From NCBI RefSeq assembly GCF_017916475.1, contig NZ_JAFMTB010000002.1, positions 1 to 64,000 on the forward strand: a DNA stretch of 64,000 nt. The letters are read 5' to 3'. The DNA is from Patulibacter sp. SYSU D01012 (GTDB lineage: Bacteria; Actinomycetota; Thermoleophilia; Solirubrobacterales; Solirubrobacteraceae). The notes below the pieces were generated by a model. The model was not told the origin of the DNA and searched no databases. It worked only from the letters and a program-made list of their open reading frames with translations. The position numbers were made by a program, and so were the translations under genes. Positions 1-8,257 of the stretch are shown here, in pieces. The stretch's first letter is position 1, and every line of letters begins with the position of its first letter.

Positions 1-27
1 GGCCTGGGAGAGTAGGTCGCCGCCGGA
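1..27 (+). rRNA. rrf: 5S ribosomal RNA, 3' end only
   Basis: The first ~27 bases match the conserved 3' end of bacterial 5S rRNA (core GGGAGAGTAGGTCGCCGCC). The rest of the gene lies before the window. A strong terminator follows within 15 bases, as expected at the end of an rRNA operon. The exact 3' end is approximate. Confidence 0.85.
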
Positions 28-37
28 TTATCTTTGA

Positions 38-66
38 GCGCCCCGCCAGCATGGCGGGGCGCTTTT
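38..66 (+). terminator. Rho-independent terminator of the rRNA operon
   Basis: A perfect 10-bp stem (GCGCCCCGCC / GGCGGGGCGC, arms 38-47 and 53-62) with a 5-nt loop is followed by TTTT. It is one of the few hairpins in the window with a canonical U-tract. Confidence 0.9.
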
Positions 67-221
67 CGTTGTCGTGACGCTGTGGCGTTTGTGCGTGGGT
101 GGGCGTGCGTCCTGCTCGTTCTGCGGGTCGGTCGGTCTCGGCCACGGTCCGTGGCGGTGTGGGGAGGTGCCCTGCCGTGGCGGGCGGTTCCGACGGCGGT
201 GAGGCGCTACGGGCGCGCGGG

Positions 222-233
222 TACCATGCGCGC
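222..233 (+). promoter_or_regulatory. -10 element TACCAT, leaderless start of the DUF389 gene
   Basis: TACCAT (222-227) is followed by 6 nt and then the GTG at 234, so the transcription start should coincide with the start codon. No Shine-Dalgarno sequence is present. No convincing -35 was seen. Confidence 0.55.
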
Positions 234-1205
234 GTGATCCACCTTCGGCTGACGGTGCCGCACCGCCTCGTGGACCCGGTCCTCGCGCTGCTGCAGGACG
301 ACGACGCGGTCGTGCACGTCGTGCGGCTGCCCGGCGTCGTGCTCGATCCGCCCGGGGACGCGATCTTCTGCGACGTCCCGAAGGAGCAGGCGTCGGTCGT
401 GGTCCACGAGCTGCGCGAGCTCGGCCTGGCCGGGGAGGGCGGCATCGTCCTCGAGACCGGGGGCATCGACGTCGACGACCGGGCGGCCCGCGCGGAGCGT
501 CGCGCGCCGGGTGCGCCCGCGGACGCCGTGCTGTGGGAGGACGTCGAAGCGCAGAGCGGCGAGGCGGCGGAGGTCTCGTGGGCCTTCGTCCTGTTCATGG
601 CGCTCGGCGCCGTGCTGGCCACCGTGGCGCTCGCCCAGAACAGCTCGGTCCTGATGGTCGGCGCCATGGTCGTCGGGCCCGAGTTCGGCCCGATCGCGGC
701 CGCCTGCGTGGCGCTCGTCAACCGGCGCGGCCGTCTGGCCGCGCGCTCGGCTGCGGCGCTCGCCGTCGGGCTGCCGCTGGCGGTGCTCGTGGCGTACCTC
801 GTGACGGTGTTCGGTCGCGCCGTCGGGCTGCTGCCGCAGCGCTTCGCCGGCGTGGCGCACGGGCTGGCGAGCACGATCGCCAGCCCCGACGGGTTCACCG
901 TGCTCGTCGCGCTCGTCGCCGGCGCGGCCGGCCTGCTGTCCCTGACGACGGCCAAGTCGGGGGCGATCGTCGGCGTTCTCGTCAGCGTCACGACGCTGCC
1001 GGCGGCGGCCAACGTCGGCCTGGCGCTCGCGTACGGCGACGGGCACGGCGCGCTGGGGTCGCTCGCGCAGCTGGCGCTCAACGTCGCGATGATGTTCGTC
1101 GCCGGCGTGGCGACGCTGCTGGCGCAGCGGGCCGCCTACCGTCGCCGCCTGCACCGGGAGGCGCGGCGGGTGGGGTCCGCCGTCGCGGAGAAGCCGACGG
1201 CCTGA
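234..1205 (+). CDS. DUF389 family membrane protein
   Basis: The 323-residue product has a soluble N-terminal part of about 110 residues, then a hydrophobic half with about five to six membrane segments. The family signature lies in the first helices (AQNSSVLMVGAMVVGPEFGP, about residues 130-155), where DUF389/TIGR00271 proteins carry a conserved GAMxxxPxxGP-like stretch. The family's function is unknown; it is an integral membrane protein family. The GTG at 234 is preferred because a -10 element sits 6 nt upstream and the protein then begins VIHLRLTVP; an upstream in-frame ATG (99) would add an arginine-rich tail with no homology. It stands alone between the rRNA operon and a convergent gene. 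Confidence 0.8.
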   Translation: MIHLRLTVPHRLVDPVLALLQDDDAVVHVVRLPGVVLDPPGDAIFCDVPKEQASVVVHELRELGLAGEGGIVLETGGIDVDDRAARAERRAPGAPADAVLWEDVEAQSGEAAEVSWAFVLFMALGAVLATVALAQNSSVLMVGAMVVGPEFGPIAAACVALVNRRGRLAARSAAALAVGLPLAVLVAYLVTVFGRAVGLLPQRFAGVAHGLASTIASPDGFTVLVALVAGAAGLLSLTTAKSGAIVGVLVSVTTLPAAANVGLALAYGDGHGALGSLAQLALNVAMMFVAGVATLLAQRAAYRRRLHREARRVGSAVAEKPTA

Positions 1206-1339
1206 CCGGCGTCGGGGCACCGGTGCCGCCTGCGGCGGGCGCGCGGTGCGGCGGTCGGCGGGACGGGGACCCACGACCGGCGGGACGCCGGCAACACGCA
1301 GGGGCGCCGCCGCGGGGCGTGGGCCGGCGACCCGTGGGC

Positions 1340-1365
1340 GCGTCGGCGGGGAGGCCCGCCGACGC
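1340..1365. terminator. Hairpin between convergent genes
   Basis: A perfect 11-bp stem (GCGTCGGCGGG / CCCGCCGACGC) with loop GAGG lies 8 nt beyond the stop codon of the reverse-strand dehydrogenase and downstream of the DUF389 gene. There is no U-tract on either strand. The rest of 1206-1373 shows nothing else. Confidence 0.55.
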
Positions 1366-1373
1366 GGAGCCGG

Positions 1374-2483
1374 CTAGCGGCTGGAGCCGAGCGAGGACCA
1401 GACGTCGATCTTCGTGCGCACGCGGGAGACGACGTCGTCGCAGACCTCGCTCGTGTGCGCGGAGCCGCCCAGATCGGCGGTCTTCACGCCGGCCGAGGCG
1501 CCCTCGAGCACGGCCTCGTAGATGGCGCGCGACGCCTGCTCGGCCGCCGCCACGCCGTGGATCTGCGCGCCGTAGTGCAGCACCGCCGCGTTGGCGAGCA
1601 GCATCGCCATCGGGTTGGCGACGTCCTTGCCCTGCAGCGCCGGGGCGGTCCCGTGCGGCGCCTCCGCCATCGCGACGCGCGGCGAGTAGTCCTCGTGGAA
1701 CGCCAGCAGCGTGGACTCCGCGCCGGCGATGGAGCCGAAGAGGGGGAGGACCAGGTCGGAGAGGCAGTCGCCGTCGCGGTTGAGGGCGGGGATCACGAGC
1801 GGGCCGTCGGCGGCGCCGGAGACCAGGCCGGCGTAGAGGGCGTCGATGAGGACCGGCTGGTACTGGACGTCCTCGTTCAGGCCGGCGGCGCGATCCAGCT
1901 CCTCCTTCAGCATGCCCTCGTACACGGGGGAGACCGTCCACTTGGGTCCGCCGTAGACGCGAGCCCCCATGCTCTTCGCGGTGCGGAACGCGTACTCCGC
2001 CACCGCGCGGCACGTGGCGCGCGAGATCTTCTCGGTGCGGTAGGCGATCTCGTCCTCGCCGCCCTCGCCGCCCTCGCGCCACTGCTTGGCGCCGTAGGCG
2101 TCGTCCACGGCCATGCGGACGACGGAGATCGGGAAGTGGATGCCGGCGGCCGGCGTCACGCCCGGGATGCGGCGCCCGGTGCGGATGATGACCTTGCCGT
2201 CGACCTCCTCGCGGAGGATCCGGTTGGGGGAGCCGACGTCGTCCTTGCCCTCCGGCGTGACGGTGGCCGCCTTCACGCCCAGGCCGCTCTCGCGCATCGC
2301 GCGGGCGGCCTCGTGGACCACCTCGTTGCCGGTCTTGCGGCGGTTCTCGAGGGACAGGTCGTACCGCTCGAGGGTGAGGTCGAGCCCCAGCACCTCGGGA
2401 TCCAGGACGCGGACGGCCTGGTCCAGCAGCTCCTGACCCGTCTCGTCGCCTTCGAGGATGGTGATGGTGAGGGAGTCGCTCAT
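1374..2483 (-). CDS. Isocitrate/isopropylmalate-type dehydrogenase
   Basis: The 369-residue protein belongs to the beta-decarboxylating dehydrogenase family (NAD(P)-dependent oxidation and decarboxylation of a malate-type substrate). Visible signatures are the N-terminal ILEGDETGQELL strand-turn, SPNRILREEV near residue 100 (the serine and arginine that bind isocitrate in ICDH), the metal-site segment around ALNRDGDCLSD, and the nucleotide loop EAPHGTAPALQGKDVANP. The SPNxxLR motif favours isocitrate over isopropylmalate, but the substrate cannot be fixed from sequence alone. It is monocistronic, divergent from murA. A -10 TACCCT lies 9 nt upstream of the ATG, with a GGAGGG ribosome site between them. 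Confidence 0.8.
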   Translation of the reverse strand: MSDSLTITILEGDETGQELLDQAVRVLDPEVLGLDLTLERYDLSLENRRKTGNEVVHEAARAMRESGLGVKAATVTPEGKDDVGSPNRILREEVDGKVIIRTGRRIPGVTPAAGIHFPISVVRMAVDDAYGAKQWREGGEGGEDEIAYRTEKISRATCRAVAEYAFRTAKSMGARVYGGPKWTVSPVYEGMLKEELDRAAGLNEDVQYQPVLIDALYAGLVSGAADGPLVIPALNRDGDCLSDLVLPLFGSIAGAESTLLAFHEDYSPRVAMAEAPHGTAPALQGKDVANPMAMLLANAAVLHYGAQIHGVAAAEQASRAIYEAVLEGASAGVKTADLGGSAHTSEVCDDVVSRVRTKIDVWSSLGSSR

Positions 2484-2498
2484 CGCCCTCCGAGGGTA
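2484..2498 (-). promoter_or_regulatory. -10 element TACCCT of the dehydrogenase gene
   Basis: On the reverse strand TACCCT (2498-2493) stands 9 nt before the ATG; the spacer holds a GGAGGG Shine-Dalgarno-like sequence, so the leader would be at most a few bases. Confidence 0.45.
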
Positions 2499-2671
2499 GC
2501 GCCGTCGCGCGTGCCGCCGTCCCCGCGCGCATCGGCTCCCGACCGTTCGTCCGGGAGCGGGCGCGTCGGGTGGCGCGGGGCGCCGCTGGTACCCTCGGCA
2601 ACGGTCCGTGGGCGGACGATCGCGGGCGTACGGCCCACGCTGGCGCCTCGACAGCGGACCGCACCCCCTCT

Positions 2672-3982
2672 ATGGAGAAGTTCGTAATCGACGGCGGCCG
2701 CCCCCTGTCCGGGACGGTCCGCCCCGCCGGCAACAAGAACGGGGCCCTGCCGATCCTGGCGGCCTGCGTCCTCACGTCGGAGGACGTCGTCGTCCGCAAC
2801 GTCCCGCGCATCCGCGACGTCGCCTCGATGATCAATCTGCTCGAGGGTCTCGGCGTCGCGGTGGAATGGCTCGACGACCACGCCGTGCGGCTGAACGCCG
2901 GCGCCCTCCGGGCCGAGGACGGCCTGCGCCGCGAGGACGCCGAGCGCATCCGCGCGTCGTTCCTGCTCGCCGGCCCGCTGCTCGCCCGCTTCGGCTCGTG
3001 CACGATGCCGCCCCCCGGCGGCGACGTCATCGGCCGCCGCCGCCTGGACCCGCACCTCGACGCCTTCCGCGCCCTCGGCGCCCGCCTCGAGCTGGGCCGC
3101 GACATCGAGATGAGCGCCCCGACCGGCGGCCTGCAGGCCGGCGAGATCTTCATGGACGAGCCGTCCGTGATGGGCACCGAGAACGCGTTGCTCGCCGCGG
3201 CGCTGACGCCGGGCTCCACGGTCATCGGCAACGCGGCCTGCGAGCCGCACGTCCAGGACCTCGCGCGGATGCTCGTCAAGATGGGCGCGACGATCGACGG
3301 GATCGGGTCGAACGTCCTGCGCGTGCAGGGCCGGGCCGAGCTCGGCGGCTGCGACCACACCGTCGGGCCCGACCACATCGAGATCGGCTCGTTCATGGCC
3401 CTCGCCGGCGTCACCGGCGGCGAGATGCGGATCACCGACGTCGACCCGGACGACCTGCGGATGATCCGCCTGGTCTTCGGGAAGCTCGGTCTGCACTCCG
3501 AGCTCGACGGCACGACCGTCGTCGTGCCCGGCGACCAGACGCTGCGCACCGCCAAGGACGTCGGCGAGCACAAGATGAAGGTCCAGGACGGCCCCTGGCC
3601 GGCGTTCCCCGCCGACCTGACGTCGATCGCCGTGGCCCTCGCGACGCAGGCGGACGGCTCCGTGCTGATCCACGAGTGGATGTTCGAGAACCGCCTGGTG
3701 TTCACGGACAAGCTCGTCGGGATGGGGGCGGACATCACGCTCTGCGACCCGCACCGCGCGATCGTCTCGGGCCCCTGTCGCCTGCACGGCGAGCGGATGA
3801 CGTCGCCGGACATCCGCGCCGGCATGGCGCTGCTGATCGCCGCGCTGTGCGCCGACGGTCGGTCCGTCATCGGCAACGTCGACCAGATCGACCGCGGGTA
3901 CGAGGCCATCGACGATCGTCTCCGCGCCCTCGGCGCCCAGATCGAGCGCGTGCCCGAGGACGCCCAGGTCGCGGTCGGCTGA
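2672..3982 (+). CDS. murA: UDP-N-acetylglucosamine 1-carboxyvinyltransferase
   Basis: MurA transfers enolpyruvate from PEP to UDP-GlcNAc, the first committed step of peptidoglycan synthesis in the cytoplasm. The 436-residue protein has the N-terminal GxVRPAGNKNGALPIL substrate loop and both repeats of the EPSP-synthase fold. The catalytic Cys of most MurA enzymes (in GGCAIGARP of E. coli) is Asp118 here (PGGDVIGRRRLDPHL), as in Mycobacterium tuberculosis MurA, which is fosfomycin-insensitive for this reason. I chose ATG 2672 because MEKFVIDGG is the usual MurA start; an in-frame GTG at 2570 would add 34 odd residues. A -10-like TACCCT at 2590-2595 would give a leader of about 70 nt. The his operon follows after 49 nt. 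Confidence 0.92.
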   Translation: MEKFVIDGGRPLSGTVRPAGNKNGALPILAACVLTSEDVVVRNVPRIRDVASMINLLEGLGVAVEWLDDHAVRLNAGALRAEDGLRREDAERIRASFLLAGPLLARFGSCTMPPPGGDVIGRRRLDPHLDAFRALGARLELGRDIEMSAPTGGLQAGEIFMDEPSVMGTENALLAAALTPGSTVIGNAACEPHVQDLARMLVKMGATIDGIGSNVLRVQGRAELGGCDHTVGPDHIEIGSFMALAGVTGGEMRITDVDPDDLRMIRLVFGKLGLHSELDGTTVVVPGDQTLRTAKDVGEHKMKVQDGPWPAFPADLTSIAVALATQADGSVLIHEWMFENRLVFTDKLVGMGADITLCDPHRAIVSGPCRLHGERMTSPDIRAGMALLIAALCADGRSVIGNVDQIDRGYEAIDDRLRALGAQIERVPEDAQVAVG

Positions 3983-4031
3983 GACGCGTCCACCGGCCCC
4001 GGCCGGACGGCGCGTCGGCCCCCGACCCGCG

Positions 4032-5069
4032 ATGATGGCTGCGATGACGCTGCCCATCCCCAGCGGCACGCGCGACGTGCTGCCCGACGAGATGCGCGAG
4101 CGCCACGGCGTCGTGGCCGCGCTGCGCGACGTGTTCGACCAGCACGGCTACGGCGAGGTGGCCACCCCGGCCGTCGAGTACGCCAGCGTGCTCGAGCAGG
4201 CCGGCGTGGCGGCGCACGGCGACGCCGCGCGCCCGCGCTTCCGCACGGTCGACGAGAACGGCGAGACGCTCGTCCTGCGCTCCGACATGACGGTGCCGAT
4301 CGCGCGCCTCGTCGGCTCGCGCTTCGCCGACGCGCCGACGCCGATCCGCCTGAGCTACCTGGCCCACTGCTACCGCGGCGTCGTGCCCGGGCGGGGCCAG
4401 GTGCGCGAGCTGCTGCAGGCCGGCATCGAGCTGTGCGGCGCCGAGGGTCCCGCGGGGACCGCCGAGGCGCTGACGGTGCTCGTCCGCGCCCTGCGCGCGA
4501 TCGGCCTCGAGGGCGCCCGGGTGGCCGTCGGCGACGCGGCCCTGTTCCCCGCGCTGCTCGGGGGGGTCGGCGTCCACGGCCCCGCCCGCGACGAGATCCT
4601 GCACGAGCTCGCCACGCGCGACCTCGTCGGCCTGGACCGCGTCGTGCGCGCCGCGACCGACGGCGCGACGGCCGACCTGCTCGTCGACGTCGCCGGCCGC
4701 CGCGGCGGCCCCGAGCTGCTCGGCTCCCTGCCCGACGAGCGGGTCCGCGTGGCCGCGACCGGGCTGGTCCAGCTGCTCGACGGCCTCGACGAGGACGTCG
4801 CCTCGCACCTCATCCTCGACCTGGGCCTGACCCGCAAGCTCGGCTACTACACCGGCGCGGTGTTCGAGGTCTACGCCCCGGGGCTCGGGTACGCCATCGG
4901 CGGCGGCGGCCGCTACGACGACCTGCTCGGCCGCTTCGGCCGCCCGCTGCCCGCCGTCGGCTTCGCGCTCGACGTCGACGCGCTGCACACCGCCCTCGTC
5001 GGCACCTCGCGCGGCCGCTGGCGCGTCGCGCCCGGCGGGCTCGACGCCCAGGAGGAGGTCCGCCCGTGA
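4032..5069 (+). CDS. hisZ: ATP phosphoribosyltransferase regulatory subunit
   Basis: HisZ is a histidyl-tRNA synthetase paralogue that forms an octamer with short-form HisG, activates it and mediates histidine feedback. The 345-residue protein starts like class II HisRS (LPIPSGTRDVLPDEM), keeps motif 2 (YLAHCYRG...GQVRELLQAGIE) and the segment DLGLTRKLGYYTGAVFEVY...GYAIGGGGRYDDL, but ends there without the anticodon-binding domain, which marks HisZ rather than HisS. ATG 4032, 4035... or the in-frame ATG 4044 could all start it; the conserved region begins just after 4044. Its stop overlaps the hisG start by 4 nt (GTGA), and a GGAGGAGG ribosome site for hisG lies inside its last codons. Confidence 0.9.
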   Translation: MMAAMTLPIPSGTRDVLPDEMRERHGVVAALRDVFDQHGYGEVATPAVEYASVLEQAGVAAHGDAARPRFRTVDENGETLVLRSDMTVPIARLVGSRFADAPTPIRLSYLAHCYRGVVPGRGQVRELLQAGIELCGAEGPAGTAEALTVLVRALRAIGLEGARVAVGDAALFPALLGGVGVHGPARDEILHELATRDLVGLDRVVRAATDGATADLLVDVAGRRGGPELLGSLPDERVRVAATGLVQLLDGLDEDVASHLILDLGLTRKLGYYTGAVFEVYAPGLGYAIGGGGRYDDLLGRFGRPLPAVGFALDVDALHTALVGTSRGRWRVAPGGLDAQEEVRP

Positions 5070-5701
5070 ACCGCTTCGGCCTCCGCATCGCCGTCCCGCG
5101 CGGCGTGATGCTCACGCCCACGCTCGACGCGCTGGACCGCGTCGGGATCGACACGAGCGAGGTGCGCGCGAACGACCGCAAGCTGCTCTTCGAGGACGCC
5201 GGCATCGTGACGATGCGGCCGTCCGACGTGGCGACGTACGTCGAGAGCGGCGCCGCCGACGTCGGGGTCACCGGCAAGGACGTGCTCATGGAGCAGCACA
5301 CCCGCGACGTGGTGGAGCTCGCCGACCTGGGCTACGGCCCGTGCCGGATGGTGCTCGCCTCGATCGCCGGCGACCCGGACCCCGCCGAGGTCGCGCTCCG
5401 CCGCCTGGGCGTCATGCGCGTGGCGACGAAGTACGTCGCCATCGCCACCCGGTACCTGGAGGCGACCGGCCGGCAGGCGGAGATCGTCGAGGTCAAGGGC
5501 TCCGTCGAGCTGGCCCCGCTGACGGGCATGGTCGACGCGATCGTCGACCTGACCGCGACCGGGACGACCCTGCGCGAGAACGGGCTCGTCGTGCGCGAGG
5601 AGATCGCCACGTCGACCGCCCGGCTGATCGCCAACCCCGCGGCGCACCGCCTGAAGGCGGCCGCCGTCGACGAGCTGCGGGAGGCCGTCCTTGCCGGTTG
5701 A
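5066..5701 (+). CDS. hisG: ATP phosphoribosyltransferase, short form
   Basis: HisG condenses ATP and PRPP to phosphoribosyl-ATP, the first step of histidine synthesis. At 211 residues it is the short (HisG_S) form, lacking the C-terminal ACT-like regulatory domain, so it needs HisZ, encoded just upstream. Visible motifs are the N-terminal RIAVPRG, VTGKDVLME in the first lobe and the PRPP-binding loop DAIVDLTATGTTLRENGL near residues 158-175. The GTG start at 5066 overlaps hisZ and is preceded by GGAGGAGG at 5051-5058. It overlaps hisD by 11 nt. Confidence 0.93.
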   Translation: MNRFGLRIAVPRGVMLTPTLDALDRVGIDTSEVRANDRKLLFEDAGIVTMRPSDVATYVESGAADVGVTGKDVLMEQHTRDVVELADLGYGPCRMVLASIAGDPDPAEVALRRLGVMRVATKYVAIATRYLEATGRQAEIVEVKGSVELAPLTGMVDAIVDLTATGTTLRENGLVVREEIATSTARLIANPAAHRLKAAAVDELREAVLAG

Positions 5702-6971
5702 GCGGCTGCGGATCGCCGAGGCGGACGGCGCGCGCGAGATCGCGCGGCGCGTCCGGGCGCTCGTCCCGGGCGGCGCGAGCGTCGCCGACGGCGTCGCACG
5801 CCTGATCGCCGACGTCCGGGAGCGCGGGGACGCCGCGCTGCTCGAGCACGTCGCGCGCTTCGACCGCCCGACCGGCACGCCGGCGGGCGAGCTCGTGGTC
5901 CCGGACGCCGAGCTCGACGCCGCGGTCGCGGCGCTCGATCCGGACCTGCGCGCCGCCCTCGAGCTGGCGATCGACAACGTCGCGGCGGTCTCGCGCGCCA
6001 CGGTGCACGAGGACCGCGACGTCGCGCTCCCGCAGGGGCAGCGGGTCCGGGTCCGCGAGGTGCCGGTGCGCCGCGCCGCCGTCTACGCGCCCGGCGGCCG
6101 CGCCCCGTACCCCTCCACCGTGATCATGGGCGTCGTCGCCGCCCGCGCCGCCGGCGTCGACGAGGTCGTCGTCGCGAGCCCGTCGGACGACCCGGTGCTG
6201 CGCGCCGCCGCGCGGCTGGCCGGCGCCGACCGGGTGCTCCGCATGGGCGGCGCGCACGGCGTCGCGGCCCTGGCCCTGGGCACGGAGACCGTCGACCGCG
6301 TCGACGTCGTCGTGGGCCCGGGCAACCTGTGGGTGCAGGAGGCCAAGCGCCAGCTCGGCGGCGTCGTCGGCATCGACGGCTTCGCCGGGCCGAGCGACCT
6401 GCTCGTCCTGGCCGACGGCGCGGCCGACCCGCGCCTGGTCGCGCTCGACCTGGGCGCCCAGGCCGAGCACGGCGACGGCTCGCTCGTGGTGCTCGTCACC
6501 GACGACGAGGCGCTCGAGACCGCGGTCCGCGAGGCGCTCGTCGCCGGGGTCGGCGGCGGCGCGCCCGCGGACGCCACGGGTGCCGCGTACGCCACCGTCC
6601 TCGCGCCCGACCCCCTGACCGGCCTGGCCGTCGCGGAGGCGTTCGCCCCCGAGCACCTCGAGCTCGTCGGCCCGACGGTCGAGCCGCTGGCGCCCCAGGT
6701 GCGCAGCGCCGGCTGCGTCTTCGTCGGCGCCGCCGCCGCGACCGCCTTCGGCGACTACGTGGCCGGCTCGAACCACACGCTGCCCACCGACGGGGCCGCG
6801 CGCTTCGCGTCGACGCTGTCCGCCCGCACCTTCCGCCGGACGATGAACGAGGTGCACCTGGGGGACGCCGCCGACGCGCTGGCGGGCCCGGGCGGCGCGA
6901 TCGCCGACGCGGAGGGGTTCGTCGTGCACGCGGCGTCGATGCGCGCCCGGCAGAATGGGGCGGACCGATGA
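5691..6971 (+). CDS. hisD: Histidinol dehydrogenase
   Basis: HisD oxidises L-histidinol to histidine in two NAD-dependent steps at a zinc site. The 426-residue protein has the family pattern: VYAPGGRAPYPSTVIMG, the long signature region starting GIDGFAGPSDLLVLAD and Q-A-E-H (LGAQAEHG), and the C-terminal GSNHTLPT with the zinc/catalytic residues and FRRTMNEV. The start is a TTG at 5691, inside the end of hisG, supported by a GGGAGG ribosome site at about 5679-5684 and by the lack of other starts before the conserved region. Stop and hisB start overlap as ATGA. Confidence 0.93.
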   Translation: MPVERLRIAEADGAREIARRVRALVPGGASVADGVARLIADVRERGDAALLEHVARFDRPTGTPAGELVVPDAELDAAVAALDPDLRAALELAIDNVAAVSRATVHEDRDVALPQGQRVRVREVPVRRAAVYAPGGRAPYPSTVIMGVVAARAAGVDEVVVASPSDDPVLRAAARLAGADRVLRMGGAHGVAALALGTETVDRVDVVVGPGNLWVQEAKRQLGGVVGIDGFAGPSDLLVLADGAADPRLVALDLGAQAEHGDGSLVVLVTDDEALETAVREALVAGVGGGAPADATGAAYATVLAPDPLTGLAVAEAFAPEHLELVGPTVEPLAPQVRSAGCVFVGAAAATAFGDYVAGSNHTLPTDGAARFASTLSARTFRRTMNEVHLGDAADALAGPGGAIADAEGFVVHAASMRARQNGADR

Positions 6972-7567
6972 GCCGCACCGCCGAGATCCAGCGCTCCACC
7001 GGCGAGACCCGCATCGAGCTCGAGCTCGACCTCGACGGGACCGGCACGGGCACCCGCGCGACCGGGGTCGGCTTCTTCGACCACCTGCTCGAGCTCTTCA
7101 CCCGGCACGCGAACGTCGACCTGAAGGTCGGCGCCGAGGGCGACCTGCAGACCGGCAGCCACCACACCGTCGAGGACACCGGCCTGGTCCTGGGCCAGGC
7201 GATCTTCGCGGCGCTCGGCGACCGCCAGGGCATCCGGCGCTACGGCTCGGCCACCGTGCCGATGGACGAGGCGCGGGCGAGCTGCCACATCGACCTGTCC
7301 GGCCGCCCGTTCGTCGTCTTCGACGACCGCGGCCTGCTGCCGCCCGGCGTCACCGGCGGCTTCGAGCACGAGCTGCTCGAGGAGTTCGTCCGCGCCGTCG
7401 CGGCGACGTCGCGCTCCACGATCCACCTGGAGATCGAGCGCGGGCGCGGCGCGCACCACATGATCGAGGCGGGCATCAAGGCGTTCGCTCGCGCGCTCCG
7501 CGTGGCGGTGTCCGTCGACCCGGACCAGCGCGGCGTGCCGTCCACGAAGGGGACGCTCACGGAATGA
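6968..7567 (+). CDS. hisB: Imidazoleglycerol-phosphate dehydratase
   Basis: HisB removes water from imidazole glycerol phosphate to give imidazole acetol phosphate. The 199-residue, single-domain enzyme shows the duplicated metal motifs of the family: FFDHLLELFTRHANVDL, GSHHTVEDTGLVLGQ, SCHIDLSGRP and RGRGAHHMIEAGIKAFARAL. It lacks the N-terminal histidinol phosphatase domain of the E. coli bifunctional protein. Start (ATGA with hisD) and stop (with hisH) overlap neighbours, so it is certainly cotranscribed. Confidence 0.94.
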   Translation: MSRTAEIQRSTGETRIELELDLDGTGTGTRATGVGFFDHLLELFTRHANVDLKVGAEGDLQTGSHHTVEDTGLVLGQAIFAALGDRQGIRRYGSATVPMDEARASCHIDLSGRPFVVFDDRGLLPPGVTGGFEHELLEEFVRAVAATSRSTIHLEIERGRGAHHMIEAGIKAFARALRVAVSVDPDQRGVPSTKGTLTE

Positions 7568-8250
7568 CCGGCGCGTCCGACGCGGGGACCGCGGCACGCG
7601 CCGCAGCGGGGGACGAGCGTCCAGCCGTGCGCATCGCCGTCGTCGACTACGGCATGGGCAACCGGCGCAGCGTCGAGAAGGCGCTGCAGCACGCGGGCGT
7701 CGACGCCGTCGTCACCGCCGACGCGGACGAGCTCCGCGCCGCGGACGGGCTGGTGCTGTGCGGCGTCGGCGCGTTCCCGGCGGGCGCCCAGCGCCTGCGC
7801 GAGACCGGCCTGGGCGACCTGGTGCGCGAGCGCGTCGACGCGGGCACCCCGCTGCTCGGCGTCTGCCTGGGCATGCAGCTGCTCTTCGAGGGCTCGGACG
7901 AGCGCGGCGGCGACGAGGGCCTCGGGCTGCTCCCGGGCCGCGTGCAGCGGCTCGAGGCCGGCGACGGCCTGAAGCTGCCCCACATCGGCTGGAACCTCGT
8001 GACGTGGGCCGCGGGCACGACCTCGCCGCTGCGGGCCGGCCTGCCCGACCGGACCGCCTTCTACCACGTGCACTCGTACGTGGCGCGCCCCGAGGACGAG
8101 GCCGACGTCGTCGCCTGGGGCGAGTACGGCACCCGCTTCGCCACCGCCGTGAGCCGCGGCCACGTGCACGGCGCCCAGTTCCATCCCGAGAAGTCCTCGA
8201 CGGACGGCCTGCGCCTGCTGCGCGGCTTCGCCGAGGCCTGTACGAGGTAA
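7564..8250 (+). CDS. hisH: Imidazole glycerol phosphate synthase, glutaminase subunit
   Basis: HisH is the class I glutamine amidotransferase subunit that feeds ammonia to HisF. The core begins VRIAVVDYGMGN; GVCLGMQLLFEGS contains the nucleophilic Cys, and HGAQFHPEKSS carries the catalytic His and Glu, so the triad is complete. From ATG 7564, which overlaps the hisB stop, the product is 228 residues with about 21 extra N-terminal residues; an in-frame GTG at 7627 gives the usual HisH N-terminus and is a serious alternative. hisA follows after 7 nt. Confidence 0.92.
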   Translation: MTGASDAGTAARAAAGDERPAVRIAVVDYGMGNRRSVEKALQHAGVDAVVTADADELRAADGLVLCGVGAFPAGAQRLRETGLGDLVRERVDAGTPLLGVCLGMQLLFEGSDERGGDEGLGLLPGRVQRLEAGDGLKLPHIGWNLVTWAAGTTSPLRAGLPDRTAFYHVHSYVARPEDEADVVAWGEYGTRFATAVSRGHVHGAQFHPEKSSTDGLRLLRGFAEACTR

Positions 8251-8257
8251 CGCCAAC

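Noticed and set aside
1078-3993. A 971-codon open frame on the reverse strand across the dehydrogenase and murA region, and similar giant frames (e.g. 22312-26595, 29796-34022, 52606-55494)
   Set aside because: They lie opposite or out of frame to well-recognised genes, are Arg/Pro/Gly-rich without domains, and exist only because stop codons are rare at this GC content.
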